From Humulus lupulus (taxonomy: Eukaryota; Streptophyta; Magnoliopsida; Rosales; Cannabaceae), in contig NC_084793.1 of NCBI RefSeq assembly GCF_963169125.1, positions 45,627,578-45,691,577 on the forward strand: 64,000 nucleotides of DNA, read 5' to 3'. The position numbers were made by a program, and so were the translations under genes. Positions 1 through 10,960 of this stretch are shown piece by piece. The notes under the pieces were generated by a model that did no database searches, was not told the DNA's origin, and worked only from the letters and a program-made list of their open reading frames with translations. Within the stretch, counting starts at the first letter, position 1; every line of letters begins with the position of its first letter.

Positions 1-282
1 GGGTTGATCTTTTTGCAAAATTCTTTCATTCTGGGTTCGGAAATAAAGTTTCTTCTATATATTTTAAATGATAATAGACAATTGGGCCACTTTTCAATTC
101 AAGTAATGATTCATATTATACTCAACTCAAAGAAATAAGAAATCATCATTATTACAAAAGTTTCGAGCTCTAAGAATGGTTTGTATTCATTACAAGCTAG
201 AAATTTATCCCCAAAATAATATTCTCTTCTCAGAGACAAATAAACAAACACATTATCCCCAAAATTACTCCCGAAGCGAGAA

Positions 283-581
283 TCACCGTCGATCTCCACC
301 ACCGCGTTCCTTCTGCTTCTCGACGAGTTTATCTATAGCCGACTGCACAGCATCACGGCCTCCGATGAGCAAACGGGTTACGCTTTCAGGATCCGTTTCG
401 AAGCGGGCAAGCTCGAATTCCCTCCGGACCACAGCACGCCCTTCGAGTCAGACCACATGAAAAATCGGGTCCGGAGAATGTCTCGATAGAGACTCAGTGC
501 CCCCCAGCGCGTGCTGGTCGATCTCCTTCGCCTCGCGAGCTCGTCTTCTTTGTTGTCGTGGAGGGATTTGTCTTTCTTCAC
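283..581 (-). pseudogene. LYR-motif (Complex1_LYR-like) protein, frameshifted remnant
   Basis: On the minus strand a frame starting near 581 reads through ALSLYRDILRTRFF, which carries the L-Y-R signature and trailing Phe of small mitochondrial LYR proteins (adaptors for Fe-S cluster or respiratory-complex assembly). That frame stays plausible to about position 429 (GVLW) and then becomes unrelated. A different frame from about 427 to 283 gives RREFELARFETDPE, then GGRDAVQSAIDKLVEKQK, which fits the second half of such proteins. The two halves are therefore out of frame. A stretch of roughly 8-10 residues expected between VLW and RREFE also appears to be missing, so a small deletion is likely. 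No ATG is visible at the start of the first frame. Family assignment rests on motif recognition only. I call it a decayed gene copy; sequencing error is the alternative. Confidence 0.6.
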
Positions 582-1230
582 TATGTGCGCCGCCGGTCTA
601 GGAGCTCCTCCACGGTGTCCGGTCCTCCGTGTAAAAGACGCCGGCTAAGCTTAGATACGACGTCGTTTCGGGGAATAAGCTTTAAAGGGAGGCGTAGCTT
701 CGTGTTTATATTTTCCAAAGCGGTTGGAGATCTTTGATCGATTTTGCAAGGATGACTGACTAAATTGTTGGTCAAGAGTTCAGCTTCATGGATCGACCAC
801 GTATATAACAAAGAGAAGTTTACATAAATATAAATATGGAAAATATTAGATGAATTTCTATATTTATTGACAAAAATGAAATGCTATTTGTGAATTTTGT
901 AAAAAACAAAAATTTAAAACATTGGAATTCTATAAAATATAAAAAATAGAATATTATATTTTTACACAAAATTCTCACTCTCTCATTCTCTTCTCGCTCC
1001 TTTTCTATTTGGTTATTTCTCTCAGCCTCCTAAGACGTCACCGTTGACCTCCGCCGGCAACACAGCCCCCCACCCCACGATGATGATGCAGCTCCACTGC
1101 CCTTTGATTTTTCTTTTTCTTCTTCTTATTTCTAGTTTTAATGTTATTCTTTTTGTTGCTCATCTTCTTTTTCATATTTGATTTTGCATTTTAAATCTCA
1201 TTTTGCATTTTAGATTTGTTTTTTTTTCTT
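582..1230. other. Upstream and intergenic sequence without a supported gene
   Basis: Positions 582-830 lie just upstream of the LYR remnant and are GC-richer, with an ACGACGTCG box near 659-667 of the kind common in plant promoters; this may be the old promoter or 5' leader. Positions 831-960 are AT-rich. A pyrimidine-rich stretch from 970 to 1080 leads to three consecutive ATG codons at 1080 that open a 33-codon hydrophobic frame. I do not regard that frame as a gene: it is short and runs into low-complexity T-rich sequence. Confidence 0.4.
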
Positions 1231-1234
1231 TCAG

Positions 1235-1970
1235 TCCTAACTGTAACTGGTTACTATCACGATTTGTTTAGTTTTTTTTTTCATATTTGATTTTTTTTCC
1301 AGACCTGTTTAAGTATCCAGGTACAATGACGACTGATTCTTTTTATTCATATTTGATTTTTTTTCATACCTAACTGTATCCAGTTACGATAACGATTAAT
1401 TTTGATTTTTTTTTTGTTTAGATCTGATTTTTCTTTCCAGGCCTGGAAAGAAAAATCAGATCTAAATAAGTAATCGGTTACCATCGCAATAGATTTTTTT
1501 TTTCATATCTAATTTTTTTTTCAAACAGAACTGTAACTAGTTACGATTATGATCAGTTTAGATTTTTTGTTAGGATTTAATTTTTTTCCAGGTCTGGATA
1601 AGTAACCGGTTACCATCGCAACTGAATATTTTTTTTCATATTTGTTTTTCAAGCCTAGCTGTAACCATTACCTTCATGATCAATTTAATTTATATTTTTT
1701 TCTTATCTGTTTTTTTTTCTTTAGATTTGACTAAGTTACCAGTTACAGTTCAGTTGGTATTTTGATAATGGTACATTACTAAACAAATCAAAATTATTTT
1801 TATAGTTGTAACCAGTTACCACCACATCACTTAAAACATAAAAATGATTTCGATAGTTGTAACCGGTTACCACATATCACTAAATTTTTTTTACAGTGGC
1901 ATATCATTACTACCACATCAAACAAAAAAAAAAGATTATTTTGATAGTGGTAACTGATTACTGCGGATAA
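1235..1970. repeat. Cluster of GTAACYRGTTAC-like palindromes
   Basis: A 12-base, mostly palindromic motif recurs ten times. Copies are at about 1243 (GTAACTGGTTAC), 1376, 1470 (GTAATCGGTTAC), 1533 (GTAACTAGTTAC), 1602 (GTAACCGGTTAC), 1661 (degenerate), 1735, 1808 (GTAACCAGTTAC), 1859 (GTAACCGGTTAC) and 1950. Spacing is 51-133 bp. T-rich spacers containing CATATTTGATTTTTTT-like words repeat with it, so this is a degenerate tandem repeat. No coding frame crosses it. Function is unknown. Confidence 0.75.
1417..1466. repeat. 50-bp perfect palindrome (25-bp arms, no spacer)
   Basis: The sequence is its own reverse complement from 1417 to 1466, with the axis between 1441 and 1442 (CCAGG then CCTGG). 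The arms contain AGATCTGATTTTTCTTTCC. The match was checked base by base and breaks at 1416/1467. It lies inside the GTAACYRGTTAC cluster, between the second and third copies. Confidence 0.9.
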
Positions 1971-2535
1971 AATATTGAAGAAGATAAAAATTGGAAGAAA
2001 ATAAGAAGAATAAATGAGAATAAAAATCATGGTGAAGAAGGTCTTAGTTTTTGCTTTAAAAAAATATTTTATAAAATATAAATAATAAAAAATATTACAA
2101 ATAGATTAAAATTATAAAAATAACCTAAAAATGTATTAAAACTAGCCACTAAAATTGTATAAAATTAGAATATGGTATACAAATAAAATATTACAAACAT
2201 ATGGGAAAAAATCTCCCATAAAACTGTAAATAAATAAAAAAAAGTCTTAAGAAACTTAAGGAAAAAAAACTGCCATATTTTTCAAATCTTAAAAAAAATC
2301 TCATATTTGGTGTAATTTCCTCTACACCAAACTAAGGGAAACAATAGGCCTGTTTGATATTGTGTTTCTGTAATTTGTGTTTCAAAGTTGTGTTTTTAGA
2401 AATGAGAATATAAACTGTATAGTTTTAAAAAAAGAAGAGGTTTTTGGTTAATGTTTTCGAAAAATAATTTTTTATTTTTTAAAAAAAAATCTTAAATTAA
2501 AAATTAATAAATATATTTACAAAGAGAAAAATCTT
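1971..2535. other. AT-rich intergenic sequence
   Basis: No gene, RNA or recognisable element is seen. The stretch is mostly A/T with short homopolymers. A Met-initiated frame on the minus strand (1827-2030) is a by-product of the low complexity. Confidence 0.5.
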
Positions 2536-3540
2536 TTAAAATTTATAATAAATAATGAGATAAAGTAATGTGAAAGAAAAAATGATGAAAAATAAGGAAT
2601 GAGAAAGTAAGGAGAGAAAATTTGATAAAAGAGAAAGCGATGAAAGAGAAATTGAGAAGAGAAAAATTGATGAGAAAGAAAGTGAAGAGAGAGAAGTGGT
2701 GAGAGAAAAAGTGATGAGAGAGAAAATGATAATATAGTAAGTGATGAGAGAGAAAATGATGAGATAATAAGTAAGGATGCACATTTTCCCTATGGGGACA
2801 GGGCTCCGCAGGGACCGCCCCTAATGGGCGGGATATCCCCGTCTAAATGGGGAACAGGGCGAGGACGTGGATAATTTTCAATTCTTGAATGTTAAATGGG
2901 GCGTGGGCGGGGATGACACTCCCCGCCCCAATGGGGCCCATTTAAATTATTATATATTTTTTTAATATTTTAAATGTATTTTATATATTTCTTTATGTGT
3001 TATTGTAGTATATCAGTAATTTTTATAATATTTTAAATTTTATTTGGGATAATGTTTAGTATTTTAAATCATAAATATTGTGCAATATTTTAATTTATAT
3101 ATAATTTACTATTTTTATTTTAAAATTTTAATTTAAAATTGATTTTTTAAATAAATGGGTTCCCCGTTAGGATTCCCCACCTTGTCCCCGATGGGGAATA
3201 AGCGGGGATGAGGCGGGGACGATGATTAAAATTATAAATGGGAACGGGGACGGGGGGAGCACTTCCCTCCAATTTCTCGTCCTGTGTGCATCACATTGAT
3301 AAGCGATGAGAGAGAAAATGAGGAAATAAAAAGTGATGATAGAGAAAATGAGAAGATAGAAAGTAAGAAAAGAGAAAATGACGACAGAGAAAGTGATAAA
3401 AGAAAAAAAATAAGGAGATAAAAAATGATGAGAGATAAAGTGAGTAGAAAGAAACTCATGTGATAGAAAGTGATGAGAGAATAAATAATATGAAATAATA
3501 ATAATTAAAAAACGATGTGAGAAGAAAAGAAAAGTAGGAC
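2536..3540. repeat. GA-rich minisatellite (GATGAGAGAGAAAAT-like units), interrupted
   Basis: Two blocks, about 2560-2775 and 3293-3540, consist of imperfect repeats around GTGATGAGAGAGAAAATGA, purine-rich on the plus strand. The minus-strand frames across it give Ser/Leu/Phe-rich low-complexity peptides and are not genes. The blocks are the same repeat on both sides of the GC-rich segment 2776-3292, so that segment appears to have been inserted into the array. Confidence 0.75.
2776..3292. mobile_element. GC-rich insertion with short terminal inverted repeats, unclassified non-autonomous DNA element
   Basis: This 517-bp segment differs sharply from its surroundings. Both ends are rich in GGGGAC, CGGGG and CCCCG blocks (2795-2945 and 3160-3265), facing each other as loose inverted repeats, with an AT-rich middle. 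The outermost 8 bases are inverted copies: GATGCACA at 2776-2783 and TGTGCATC at 3285-3292. Flanks are ATAAGTAAG on the left and ATTGATAAGCG on the right, so an 8-bp target duplication is possible but imperfect. No coding frame is seen. A miniature DNA transposon is my best reading; the superfamily is unknown. Confidence 0.5.
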
Positions 3541-4875
3541 AATTTTTTATTGAGAACAACAAATTACAACATTTTTTTCATTTTTTTTGTAACTTTGTCT
3601 TTTAAAATTATCTTCTAAAAATAAATTCAAATACCCTTACTTGTTTTCAAAAAATAATTTTTAGCTTTTAAAAATAAAAAACTATTTCTTATTTAAGGAT
3701 CCAAACACCATAATCTTTAATTTTATAGCTTTTATACCAAATTTATGTAAAAATATAGGTATTTAACTTTTCTTCGTTTTTATAGTTTTTTTATTTAGCA
3801 GTATATTCTCTCAATCTTTTAGGCTTGTTGCACATATACTCTCAATAAAAAAATTTAATGTCAAAATCCCTCAACGTTACTTTTTCGTTACATCTTAACA
3901 TTTTGGCACTTAAATACCAGCTAGATTCGTTAAGTATCAGCGAGGACACGCGTGGAAATATTCTATCAGATCACGTCTTAAATACTTAATTATTTTAAAA
4001 ATAAATTTAATTAATTAAAAAATAAATTAAAATTTTAAAAAATAATTAAAAGTATAATCGAAATAGATATTTTTTTTTTAAAAAAAACATGATTTTAAAC
4101 CTAAAAGAATATTTAAAAAAATAACGTTCATCTCCCCCAACCTCTCTCTCCTTCGACTTATCTCTGCGGCTGGGATGAGCACCATATGTGCTCGGCTTCG
4201 ACTCATCAACATTGGCGGATCGATACTCAATGGAGGCATATTTGAGATTTAGTCTGTATTTGGACGGCTGGGATGGAGGGATCGAGGTCGAAGGGAGGTG
4301 CCAGATCTACGTTCGCACCATCCTCAGAGGTTTGTTCGCATCCTGCCATCTCTGATGTTCTCGAAGGTCCATTCGCAGCTCGACCTTATTCGTGCTCGGC
4401 ATCACCCACAGGTGGCCTTCGGAGATGGGTTTGTTCGATTTCCAGCACCTTCGGAGGTGAGACTGTTCCATTTCCAGCATCGAAGTAGAATGATGAAAAT
4501 GGTGGTGGCTCTGAGGTGGGTCTTTCCATTTGACTAAAATTTGGGGTTGGTATTTGGGTGGTTTTGTTGGGTTTCTGAGAATGGTTCTAAATATTCTACT
4601 GGAATGGTACTTTGCTCTTAATTTTTTTTGTATTGATTGAACATTATTAGTATTTTCTACTTTGAATTTCTGGGTTTGTATATTAAGTTGTACTGGTATT
4701 TTGTTCTTAAAATTTATGGGTTTCTACTGATTTTGTTGACTGTAAAATCTAATTTTGGGGCGGCTAGATTTTTGGGGTTAGGGTGGGATGGTGATGAAGG
4801 ACACTTCTCTTTTTGAAATAAGAATTAGAGTTAGTTTTGAAATCTTTATATTTTTCTATATAAAAATTATATAAA
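3541..4875. other. Intergenic sequence, no supported gene
   Basis: Positions 3541-4130 are AT-rich, with a stretch around 3820-3990 (plain text such as CCCTCAACGTTAC) that looks like an old dispersed repeat. Positions 4130-4560 are GC-richer and hold two short Ser/Pro-rich open frames on the plus strand. They contain short internal duplications (GTTCGCA and TTTCCAGCA words) and no recognisable domain, so I do not call them genes. The rest to 4875 shows nothing. Confidence 0.4.
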
Positions 4876-4877
4876 AA

Positions 4878-4915
4878 ACTAGAAAACATAACCGCGCTTC
4901 GCTCAGTATTTTGTA
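4878..4915 (-). mobile_element. Possible Helitron-like 3' end (minus strand)
   Basis: Read on the minus strand, a GCGAAGCGCGG stretch is followed about 10 bases later by CTAG and then T-rich sequence. That resembles a Helitron terminus: a short GC-rich hairpin followed by CTRR, inserted before a T. The hairpin is weak and no helicase is in reach, so this is only a suggestion. Confidence 0.25.
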
Positions 4916-5229
4916 ATTATTACAAAATATACATATTTTAAAATACTTTTAGGAGATTGCTACGATATGGATTTTTTTTCACCCTATTTGTACAACATGT
5001 TCTTTATATGGACACGTGATGGTGTATTGACCACAATTTTTTTTTCATAATAGTGTCCATTGTATATCAAACCTCTTGCAAAGTTTTGAAAAATTCTGAA
5101 TAATTAAAATACCGAAAACAAAGTTCAAAAAATTTGTTTTACATGTGCTTTTATTTTTTATTATTATTATTATCATTATTATACGCTTTACGTAATTTTT
5201 TTTATAAATAATCTAAATTATGTATATGG
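4916..5229. other. AT-rich intergenic sequence
   Basis: No gene or RNA seen. A short ATT microsatellite is present near 5160-5180. Confidence 0.4.
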
Positions 5230-5950
5230 AAATTTATGTTTTGTGTAAGACTTATTTTGGACGATTAGCTGTTTGAACCCAATTTTAAAAATTAACTTTT
5301 AGAACTCGTGTTTTGTCAAAATGTTAAATATATGATTGGATATATCCATTATTTGAACATTGTATTTTGGCCGATTACCATTTTGACCATTTATTTTTAT
5401 AATTTAACATTTGGACCATATATTTATTCAAAAGGTTAAAAATTATTTATAAAAATTAAATTATATATAATTTATGTTTTTCGTAAGGGTTCACATCATT
5501 TTGAACCTTGTATTTTAGCCGATTATTCGTTAGGACTTTTATTTTTAAAAATTAACTTGTGGACCTCAAGTTTTGTCAAAATGTTAAAAATAGGAATAGA
5601 TAGATCGGTTATCTGAACACAATATTTTGGCCGATTACTCGTTTTAACTCTTTATTTTTAAAAATTAACCTTTGGACTATGTATTTATTCAAAGTGTTAA
5701 AAATTCTTTATAGAAAGTAAATTATATAAATATATATAATTTATGTTTTACTTAAGGGTTCACACCATTTTGAACTTTGTATTTTAGCCGATTACCCGTT
5801 TGGACCCTTTATTTTTTTAAAATTAACTCGTGGACCTTGTGTTTACTCGTTTAGATAATTTATTGTTAAAAATTGACATTTGGATCTCGTATTTTGTCAA
5901 CAGGTTATAAATAAAAATAGATAGATTATTTATTTATTTATTATTATATA
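5230..5950. repeat. Degenerate tandem repeat, units of about 240-270 bp
   Basis: The words ATTTATGTTTT, AAGGGTTCACA, TTTTGAACNTTGTATTTT, GCCGATTACCCGTTTGGACC and AAAATTAACTTGTGGACC recur in the same order. Starts of the landmark ATTTATGTTTT are near 5231, 5471 and 5741, so the period is 240-270 bp and three copies are present. Each copy itself contains two half-units that share GCCGATTAC and AAAATTAAC. There is no coding potential. Confidence 0.7.
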
Positions 5951-6064
5951 TAGATTACTCATAATATATAAATATAGATTAACATAATAGAGTGTCTATG
6001 TTTTTCCCAAACTAACTATATATCACCACACCATATGATCTTTTATATACCGCTTCAAAATTTT

Positions 6065-6400
6065 TATTTTATTAGTATATTATGTAGTATATATTTGTAG
6101 TTTTTTTATTATTTTATTTTTTGTTAGTTTATTAGGTATTTAATTCAAAAAATATCTAAAAAAAACATTTAATGTAGTTTTTGTTTTATTTTATTTTTTG
6201 TTTAGTTTATTAGGTATTTAATTAAAAAAATATCTTATTTAAATATTTAAAAAAATAAAGTTTAAATAATTAATAATAAAAATGAATAAAAAAATTAGAT
6301 TAAAGGAGAAAATAGAAAAAATAGTTTGGAGTAATTTTAGAGCGACACATCATCTCCTTGAAGCTCTCATTTATATATATGGGGGCTTCTTTAGTCCCTC
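6065..6400. repeat. AT-rich repeat, single copy of the family arrayed at 9.0-11.0 kb
   Basis: The sequence from TATTTGTAGTTTTTTTATT through AGGTATTTAATT, AAATAAAGTTTAAATAATT and GGAGTAATTTTAGAGCGACA to AAGCTCTCATTTATATATAT matches the array at 9045-10960 almost word for word. The short plus-strand frame at 6282-6473 lies on it and is not a gene. Confidence 0.75.
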
Positions 6401-6790
6401 AGTTAGATTTGAAGGATTTAATCCTTCATGCATTTTTGAGCCATTGGATATAGGGTGGACGGTTGGATTATGACTTTTGGGTCAAACTATGCTAAAATAC
6501 ATATATACCCTTTGATACCCTTTTAGTTGAGAAATGAACCAACTACCGTTTTCCAAAAAAATGTATATTGTTTATTTTTTACTAATTCCAAACACCCAAA
6601 TATAGGCTCAAAAAATTTATATCCCGATTTTAAAGTGATCTTATTAGAATAACTAGTTCAAGAAAAATTCATGGAGTTTTCAACTGAAACACCATGGTGG
6701 GACTAAGACTGGGATTGGGAACCCCAAAAATAAAAGGGTATTTTGTTCTCATTCTACTTTGAGCTACTACTTCTTTCAACAATAGCAACA

Positions 6791-8322
6791 ATGTTAGCAA
6801 AGTGATACTGAATCATTGCACTACTCTCAAACAACTCCATCAACTTCACACTCATTCCATCGTCACCGGCCTCCTCTCTTCCTCTCATGCCCACTTATTG
6901 CTCACCACTTTCCTCTTCTCTGCAACTTCACTTTCTCACAACAATAACAATGGCGGATTGAGCTATGTCCTCTCTCTCTTCAACCTCATTCAAAACCCAT
7001 CTACATATTCCTTCAACAACATCATGAGAGCCCACTCTCTTTTCTCCTCACTGCTACAGTTTCTCCTCCTCTTCTACCGCATGCGCCGCCTCTCCCTCCC
7101 TCCCGAATTTCACACCTTCCCCTTCGTCCTCAACGTCTGCGCTCAGCTAGGCCCTGGAAATACCGACACCATTTCCATCCCTGAGCTCTTCACTCCCATT
7201 TCCTCAAGTTTGGCTTCAACATAGATTATTTTGTCTCCAACACCCTCATCCGCGTCTACCCCGTCAGCTGCTGCCTCTCTGACGCGTATCAAGTATTCGA
7301 TGAGGACCCTCAACACAGGGATGTTGTCTCTTACAACACTCTAATCGATGTGTTTGTCAAAGCAGGTGAAATTTCGAGTGCCCGTAAATTGTTCGACAAA
7401 ATGCACCTGAGAAACTTTCTCATGGGGTACCATATTAGCCGGTTATGCGCAGAGTAATTAGTGTGAGGAGAAAATTTGACTCTTTTATCAAATTCTTGAA
7501 TTGCAAATTCATCCAGATGACATTGCCTTGGTCTTGGTTCTCTCTGCGTGTGCCCAGCTGGGGGATTTAGAACAAGGCTATACTATACACGATTGCATTA
7601 GCACAAATGGGATTCGTCTAGACTCCTTCTTTACTACATGATTGGTCGAGTTGTATGCCTAATGTGGCTGCATTGAAATTGCTAAAAAGATATTTGACTC
7701 GAGTTTGGACAAGAACTTGTGTACATGGAATGCAATGCTCGTTGGGTTTTCCATGCACGGTCTTGGCAAGCAATCACTAAACTATTTCTTTAGAATGATA
7801 GAAGCCAAAGTTAAGCCAGATGGGGTTAGCTTTCTAAGAGTGTTGGTGGGTTGCAACCATGCAAGTCTAGTAGATGAAGCGAGAAAGCTCTTCAATAAGA
7901 TGGAATCTATGTACATTGTTTATCAATAGCAAAAACATTATGGGTGCATGGCTAATTTGCAGGGGAGGGTTGGTCTGATAGAAGAAGCAATGAAGATGAT
8001 CAGGAAGATGCCAATGGGGGTGATGTGTTCGTGTGGGGTGGGCTACTATCAGGTTGTAGGCTTCATGGGAATGTTATTGTTGCTAAAAAAGCAACAGAGC
8101 ATGTGATGCCGCTGAAACTGGACGATGGCAGTGTGTATTCGATCATGGCAAGCGTGTATGTGAACGTAGAGTAGTGGGAGGATGTGATGAAGATGAAAAG
8201 GTGGAGGGAGTCGAAGAAGGTGAAGAAGAGTGCTGGTTGTAGTTTGATTCGATTAGAAGGAATGGCTCATGAGTTTGTTGCTGGGGACACACTGCATCCC
8301 CAAACTGATGAGATATATTGAA
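6791..8322 (+). pseudogene. Pentatricopeptide repeat (PPR) protein, E-type, pseudogene
   Basis: Fragments in several plus-strand frames fit one PLS-class PPR protein of the kind that binds organellar RNA. Near 6802-7140 the reading is LKQLHQLHTHSIVTGL followed by PSTYSFNNIMRAH, the usual N-terminal pattern. Later come DVVSYNTLIDVFVKAGEISS (7322-7381), LSACAQLGDLEQGYTIH, LDKNLCTWNAMLVGFSMHG (7702-7760) and PDGVSFLRVLVGCNHASLVD (7837-7896). An E-domain-like end follows (WGGLLSGCRLHGN, then DGSVYSIMASVY, SAGCSLI and GDTLHPQTDEIY up to about 8322). Frame changes occur around 7200 and 7425, and stop codons interrupt the frame at 7639, 7660, 7927 and 8173, so no intact protein is possible. There is no DYW end. 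It lies between old repeats and is probably a relic of a dispersed gene copy. Confidence 0.85.
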
Positions 8323-9044
8323 TTTTGAATATTGCATGTAAATATACCATGTTCAAACATTCTACCTAAATATGTCTTATCATTATTTTTTCATATGTTG
8401 GTTTACCTCAGACAAAGACGTAAGAAGCAAATAATTTGTCACTTTGCGATTGATAATAACTTGGTCTCTCATTTGAATGATCTTCAACTTGTCGAGCTTT
8501 TAAGTAACAAATAACAAATCTCACTCTCACTTTCACCTACTCTAGTTCTCAAAGAAAAATTAAAATAGAAAAATGAAAAATATAAAAAATTAATTAGAAA
8601 GGTATTTTTAATATTTTTTCTCTATTAGAATGTGCTTATTTATATAATGAAACTTAATAAAAAAATTATATAAAAACAAGTCAAATGGTATCAGGTTTTG
8701 TTACGTTCCACTATAATAATGTTTCGTATATTCTATAATTAATCACTTAGTAGCAGCAAAGCTATTACGTACCCAATTTCGTAAATAGCTCAATATTTCA
8801 ACAAAATTTACTATATTACCCTCTTATGTACACTACTGTGCACATTCATTTACAGTATTACCCTTACATTTCATTGCCACCTAAACAAACTTTTCTCACT
8901 CGGTTCACATTACTAGTTACAAAAGGTCAAAATGATACATATATAAATTGTTTGCAATTATCATATTTTGACACTTGGAATAATAATGGGACCTACATGG
9001 TGGGACTCAATCCTGTGAGGGACGCCAGAATTCTCCTATATATA
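8323..9044. other. Intergenic sequence, no supported gene
   Basis: AT-rich, with two short plus-strand frames (8332-8514 and 8826-9050) that have no recognisable motif. Nothing else is seen. Confidence 0.45.
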
Positions 9045-10960
9045 TATTAAAAAAATATCTTATTTAAATATTTAAAAAAATAAAGTTTAAATAATTAATA
9101 ATAAAAATGAATAAAAAAATTAGATTTAAGGAGAAAATAGAAAAAATAGTTTGGAGTAATTTTAGAGTGTCACATCATCTCCTCAAAGCTCTCCTTTATA
9201 TATATATTAAAAAATATCTTAATTAAATATTTAAAAAAATAAAGTTTAAATAATTAATAATAAAAATGAATAAAAAAATTAGATTAAAGGAAAAAATAGT
9301 TATTAATAATAAAAATGAATAAAAAAATTAGATTAAAGGAGAAAATATATTTGTAGTTTTTTTATTATTTATTTTTTGTTAGTTTATTAGGTATTTAATT
9401 CAAAAAATATCTAAAAAAACGTTTAATGTAGTTTTTGTTTTATTTTATTTTTTGTTTAGTTTATTAGGTATTTAATTAAAAAAATATCTTATTTAAATAT
9501 TTAAAAAAATAAAGTTAAAATAATTAATAATAAAAATGAATAAAAAAATTAGATTAAAGGAGAAAATAGAAAAAATAGTTATTAATAATAAAAATGAATA
9601 AAAAAATTAGATTAAAGGAGAAAATAGAAAAAAATAGTTTGGAGTAATTTTAAAGTGACACATCATCTCCTTGAAGCTCTCATTTATATATATATATAAA
9701 GTTTAAATAATTATTAATAAAAATGAATAAAAAAATTAGATTTAAGGAGAAAATAGAAAAAATAGTTTGGAGTAATTTTAGAGTGTCACATCATCTCCTC
9801 GAAGCTCTCCTTTATATATATATATATATTAAAAAAATATCTTAATTAAATATTTTAAAAAATAAAGTTTAAATAATTAATAATAAAAATGAATAAAAAA
9901 ATTAGATTAAAGGAAAAAATAGAAAAAATAGTTTTTAATAATAAAAATGAATAAAAAAATTATATTAAAGGAGAAAATATATTTGTAGTTTTTTTATTAT
10001 TTTATTTTTTGTTAGTTTATTAGGTATTTAATTCAAAAAATATAAAAAAAAAAAACGTTTAATGTAGTTTTTGTTTTATTTTATTTTTTGTTTAGTTTAT
10101 TAGGTATTTAATTAAAAAAATATCTTATTTAAATATTTAAAAAAATAAAGTTAAAATAATTAATAATAAAAATGAATAAAAAAATTAGATTAAAGGAGAA
10201 AATAGAAAAAATAGTTATTAATAATAAAAATGAATAAAAATATTAGATTAAAGGAGAAAATAGAAAAAATAGTTTGGAGTAATTTTAGAGTGCCACATCA
10301 TCTCCTTGAAGCTCTCCTTTATATATATATATAAAGTTTAAATAATTAATAATAAAAATGAATAAAAAAATTAGATTTAAGGAGAAAATAGAAAAAATAG
10401 TTTGGAGTAATTTTAGAGTGTCACATCATCTCCTCAAAGCTCTCCTTTATATATATATTGAAAAAATATCTTAATTAAATATTTAAAAAAATAAAGTTTA
10501 AATAATTAATAATAAAAAAAAATAAAAAAATTAGATTAAAGGAAAAAATAGAAAAAATTGTTATTAATAATAAAAATGAATAAAAGAATTAGATAAAAGG
10601 AGAAAATATATTTGTAGTTTTTTTATTATTTTATTTTTTGTTAGTTTATTAGGTATTTAATTCAAAAAATCTCTAAAAAAAACGTTTAATGTAGTTTTTG
10701 TTTTATTTTATTTTTTGTTTAGTTTATTAGGTATTTAATTAAAAAAATATCTTATTTAAATATTTAAGAAAATAAAGTTTAAATAATTAATAATAAAAAT
10801 GAATAAAAAAATTAGATTAAAGGAGAAAATAGAAAAAATAGATATTAATAATAAAAATGAATAAAAAAATTAGATTAAAGGAGAAAATAGAAAAAATAGT
10901 TTGGAGTAATTTTAGAGTGCCATATCATCTCCTTGAAGCTCTCATTTATATATATATGTG
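9045..10960. repeat. AT-rich higher-order tandem array (about 128 + 500 bp, period about 630 bp)
   Basis: The landmark AAGCTCTCNTTTATATATAT occurs at about 9188, 9676, 9804, 10311, 10439 and 10938. Spacings alternate 488, 128, 507, 128 and 499 bp, so a short and a long subunit alternate in a period of 616-635 bp. Every subunit ends with GGAGTAATTTTAGAGTGNCACATCATCTCCT-type sequence (varied between copies). The long subunit adds the TTTGTAGTTTTTTTATT and AGGTATTTAATT blocks. There is no coding capacity. The same family, inverted, is at 50950-51780. Confidence 0.85.

Noticed and set aside
1080..1181. 33-codon hydrophobic frame starting with three ATG codons, possible small secreted peptide
   Set aside because: It runs into T-rich low complexity and has no flanking exon, mature peptide signature or support beyond hydrophobicity.
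2536..2784. Minus-strand open frames rich in Ser, Leu and Phe across the GA repeat
   Set aside because: They are translations of a purine-rich minisatellite and have no domain, no stable start and several equivalent overlapping frames.
4273..4537. Two overlapping plus-strand frames in a GC-richer patch
   Set aside because: Short, no known motif, and they contain local duplications; composition alone explains the openness.
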